Below the pieces are notes generated by a model. It made no database searches and had not been told where the DNA came from. It saw nothing but the letters and a program-made list of their open reading frames with translations. This document shows, piece after piece, positions 32,489-34,844 of a stretch of 34,844 bases of DNA (position 1 is its first letter; every line of letters starts with the position of its first letter). A program made the translations under genes and the position numbers. The DNA comes from Actinomycetota bacterium (GTDB taxonomy: Bacteria > Actinomycetota > Humimicrobiia > Humimicrobiales > Humimicrobiaceae), in contig JAMDEN010000097.1 of the NCBI GenBank assembly GCA_023487035.1, positions 1-34,844 of the forward strand, read 5' to 3'.

Positions 32489-33313
32489 TTACTCTTCTTT
32501 TTCTTTCTGAAGCCTGTTTTTTACAATTCTTGCAGGTATCCCGGCAGCTACAGAGTATGCCGGCACATCACTGTTAACAACTGCAGAAGCGCCAACAATT
32601 ACATCATTTCCAATAGAAACGCTATCAAATATAGTTGATCTTGCACCTAACCAGCAATTTTCCCCGATTATAATTCCTTTGCTTATTCCCCCTAATAAAC
32701 TAATTGGTTTATTTACAACATCATGAATATGATCTCCTGCTATGACATAAACATAAGCAGCAATTAAAGTATTTTTTCCAATCTTAACATAACTTGAACT
32801 ATGTATTTCACAATTAAATCCTATGTTAACATTTTCATCTAAAAATATATCTCCATTTTTACAGCTTAAAATAGTGTTACGGCCGATATAGCAATTTCTA
32901 CTTATTTCTATTCCTTTGTTTTCACTGCCTTTAGCATCAAGCATGCAATTTTCATCAATAACAACATTATCTCCAATAAAAATCTTATTGGGATGTCGTA
33001 TGGTTATGTTTTGGCCAAAAATAACGCCTTTACCAACTTTTTTAAATAATAATCTATAAAAAATACCTCTTAAGAATATCCCCAAAGCGCCCGGCCAGTT
33101 GGAAAAGATGCCTGTTATAATTTCATATTTTAATAATGCCCAAATTCTTTTTTCACCTATAACCAGTTCAAGATATTTACTTGTTTTTGAACCACTTTTT
33201 GTAATGTAGGAAGTCCTTACATTTTCCTCAATGATTTTATATTCCTGTTCTGATTTTTCTGATTTTATTTCAGGTTGTTGTTTTTTGTAATCTTCCTGGT
33301 TTATTTTTTCCAT
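32489..33313 (-). CDS. Left-handed beta-helix (hexapeptide) acyltransferase
   Basis: An O- or N-acetyltransferase-type enzyme of the WcaF/MaaT group acting on a sugar or glycolipid, in the cytoplasm at the membrane. From the preferred start it has 274 residues: a charged N-terminus (MEKINQEDYKKQQ), a helical region (about 50-95) and then hexapeptide repeats, for example IFIGDNVVIDENCMLDA, IEISRNCYIGRNTILSC and IIIGENCWLGARSTIFDS. The closing VVNSDVPAYSVAAGIPARIV is the family hallmark. A catalytic His is likely within AGDHIHDV. An in-frame ATG at 33430 adds 39 low-complexity residues with no family character and is probably not used. Neither start has a good Shine-Dalgarno. It ends KEKEE in the A-rich tract. 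Likely decorates the glycan made by the neighbouring enzymes. Confidence 0.85.
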   Translation of the reverse strand: MEKINQEDYKKQQPEIKSEKSEQEYKIIEENVRTSYITKSGSKTSKYLELVIGEKRIWALLKYEIITGIFSNWPGALGIFLRGIFYRLLFKKVGKGVIFGQNITIRHPNKIFIGDNVVIDENCMLDAKGSENKGIEISRNCYIGRNTILSCKNGDIFLDENVNIGFNCEIHSSSYVKIGKNTLIAAYVYVIAGDHIHDVVNKPISLLGGISKGIIIGENCWLGARSTIFDSVSIGNDVIVGASAVVNSDVPAYSVAAGIPARIVKNRLQKEKEE

Positions 33314-33640
33314 TTTCAGTTGTTTTAACCAACCTTTCAGATAAAAATTAATATTATTTAAATTTACTAAAACAGTATAATAAATACTATTACAATAATA
33401 TGAATGTTTTATTAAACTTATTAAAAACAAAATTTAATCAAATTTTACTTTAAAGCATCTTTATTTATTTAAAATAACAGGTAAAATATTGATTTTAAGA
33501 AAATCATACTTGAATAATTTTAATTATTCAAATTATTATCATTTCGGTTGTTATAAAAATTTTAATTTTCAGTCATTTCCGGTATTTTTATGTTTTTTTG
33601 TGTTCAATTTTATATATTTTTAAAGTAAATTTTATAAAAT
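33314..33640. other. Divergent intergenic region with a palindrome
   Basis: About 330 bases between the preferred acyltransferase start and the GT-C gene; its first part could be translated if the acyltransferase starts at 33430. TTGAATAATT and AATTATTCAA (33510-33531) form a 22-base palindrome with a two-base centre. Next to it GATTTT/AAAATC (33491-33505) forms a small hairpin. They may be an operator for the divergent genes. Otherwise only A/T-rich DNA is seen. Confidence 0.4.
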
Positions 33641-34844
33641 ATGTCAAAAGTTAAAATTTTTTTTAAAAAAACAGGCTGCGGACTGATTTCTCCTGAAATA
33701 ATTAATGACAGGAAATCACTTAAATTATTTTATAAATATTTTCTTGGTGGATTGCTGGTAAGACTTATTTTTATGCCTTTTTTATTTCAAAGAGATTTAC
33801 TTTCAACATATCAAAGAGCGGCAGATACTGTATTTAATAAAAATATCGGCTCAGACTTTCAGCAACTGCTTACAAACATAATTCATTCAACTTATTTTTT
33901 TATCTTAAAAACAATTTTTCCTGTAGTATCAAACTATAAATCAATTTTATTAAATACTGACACATGGAGTTCCTGGGTTCAATTTATTTCAAGTGATAAT
34001 GTTTTTGTTGTCCTTTTTTTATTTAAGCTTTTATATTTCTTTTTTGATATAGGATGTATTTTTTTAATTTTAAGACTTTTTTATGACAATGATGCAGAAA
34101 AGAAATTAAAAATATTTAAATACTGGATGTTTAGCCCTGTAGTAATTTTTGTTTTATATATTTTTGCAAGGCATGACATAATCGGATTATTTATTACTTT
34201 AATTGCATTTCTTCTGGCAAAAAAGCAAAGAAAGTACTGGGCAATACTTATCCTTGCCTTAGCTGTAGCAGTCAGATTTTTCCCGATTATGTTACTTCCT
34301 TTTTTCATAATATTTTTAGTTCAAAAAAGAAGAGATTATATTATCCTGATTGCAATAGGGCTTTCAGGTCTTCTGGCAATTGAAGCTTTTTCAAATCTTT
34401 ATTTTGGAAGGAGTGTAATATTTTCACTCTTGAATGCTGAACATTTTAATTACATAATATCAGCAAAACTTGATTTAATAATTCATGATAAAGTATTTAT
34501 TTATATTGCAGCATATACAATCATTGTCTTAAGCTTTATCAGACAAAAAGTTAAAACTTTTGAACTTTTAATTACTTATAGTGGTATAGTTTATCTTCTT
34601 TATGTAGCAATTTCGTATTTTCATCCGCAATATTTGTTATGGTCTGTACCTTTTGTGCTATATATTAGTGTAAAAGATAAAAGCTTATATTATTTGCATT
34701 GGGCACAATTTATTTTTCTTTTGGTGATTCTTGTTTATTGGGGCGATCTTGTTACAACTTTTGTTTTAGCACCTTTAGATTACAGATTTTTCATTTTTTT
34801 AACAGGCCCAATTCCATTAATTAGCAGATTTTATGATGCTGCAA
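33641..34844 (+). CDS. GT-C fold membrane glycosyltransferase, GT87-like, partial (runs off the right edge)
   Basis: An open frame of 401 codons with no stop before the window ends. ATG 33641 starts MSKVKIFFKKTGCGLISPEI, followed by many hydrophobic segments. Landmarks of the polyprenol-phosphate-sugar-dependent mannosyltransferase type (GT87/DUF2029, PIG-M-like): VIFVLYIFARHDIIGLF (about 165-185), ILALAVAVRFFPIMLLPFF (about 200-220) and YFHPQYLLWSVPF (about 325-340). It would transfer a sugar from a lipid carrier on the outer face of the membrane, which fits with the UPF0104 proteins nearby. The first extracytoplasmic loop (YQRAADTVFNKNIGSD) may hold the catalytic acid, as is usual for GT-C enzymes. 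No strong Shine-Dalgarno is visible. The substrate is unknown, and the C-terminus is outside the window. Confidence 0.75.
   Translation, partial: MSKVKIFFKKTGCGLISPEIINDRKSLKLFYKYFLGGLLVRLIFMPFLFQRDLLSTYQRAADTVFNKNIGSDFQQLLTNIIHSTYFFILKTIFPVVSNYKSILLNTDTWSSWVQFISSDNVFVVLFLFKLLYFFFDIGCIFLILRLFYDNDAEKKLKIFKYWMFSPVVIFVLYIFARHDIIGLFITLIAFLLAKKQRKYWAILILALAVAVRFFPIMLLPFFIIFLVQKRRDYIILIAIGLSGLLAIEAFSNLYFGRSVIFSLLNAEHFNYIISAKLDLIIHDKVFIYIAAYTIIVLSFIRQKVKTFELLITYSGIVYLLYVAISYFHPQYLLWSVPFVLYISVKDKSLYYLHWAQFIFLLVILVYWGDLVTTFVLAPLDYRFFIFLTGPIPLISRFYDAA

Noticed and set aside
32329-32638. Two plus-strand frames rich in Phe, Leu and Ile
   Set aside because: Products of a T-rich tract and of the reverse strand of the acyltransferase gene; no start signal or domain.
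33314-33430. N-terminal extension of the acyltransferase to ATG 33430
   Set aside because: The added 39 residues are low-complexity with no family character; the ATG at 33313 begins a typical charged start. Not fully excluded.
1-34844. CRISPR arrays, rRNA and tRNA genes, riboswitches
   Set aside because: No spaced direct repeats of array type, no cloverleaf-like or rRNA-like conserved stretches, and no known riboswitch core were recognised. A covariance-model search would be needed to exclude small RNAs.

Overview
The window is very AT-rich bacterial DNA. Start codons are often TTG or GTG with recognisable Shine-Dalgarno sites. No rRNA, tRNA or CRISPR array is visible. The gene content (B12-radical SAM protein, UroD-type methyltransferase relatives, a selenium/sulfur module, ribose-type ABC importers) suggests a strict anaerobe. 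The phylum cannot be fixed from the sequence: a low-GC Clostridia-like, Atribacterota-like or deep actinobacterial lineage would all fit.

Layout. (1) 233-1492: an L-rhamnose isomerase (rhaA) at the left edge. (2) 1560-6653: envelope genes, namely a membrane-anchored polysaccharide deacetylase, a B12-binding radical SAM protein and a UPF0104 membrane protein, with a decayed ParE-type toxin-antitoxin pair at 5187-5599. (3) 6912-20210: thirteen genes on the plus strand that read as one sugar-utilisation island. They are a LacI regulator with a probable self-operator, an AGE-family sugar epimerase/isomerase, a UroD-family protein, an RbsA/RbsC/RbsB-type ABC importer, a small anchored unknown, a four-gene selenium/sulfur module (cysteine desulfurase-like, DUF3343, and YedE split in two by one in-frame stop), an FGGY sugar kinase and a second UroD-family protein. 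(4) 20246-22313: an IS3-type transposase remnant, an NDP-sugar epimerase-like SDR and an intact MazEF-like module. (5) 22562-34844: a surface-glycan block with a GT4 enzyme, a GT4-GT2 fusion, a divergent GT2-GT4 fusion, two more UPF0104 proteins, a hexapeptide acyltransferase and a GT87-like membrane glycosyltransferase that runs off the right edge.

How the genes may work together. The island could import a sugar, isomerise it (AGE enzyme), phosphorylate it (FGGY kinase) and process an attached group with the two UroD-family proteins, whose substrate is unknown. The selenium/sulfur genes inside it are a surprising insertion or a functional link. The flanking glycan genes would build and export a cell-surface polymer or glycolipid.

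The strongest leads for something undescribed are the UroD/AGE/FGGY/ABC island with its embedded split-YedE module, and the divergent pair of mirror-image glycosyltransferase fusions. A REPIN-like dispersed repeat occurs at 1519-1556 and 29652-29762.
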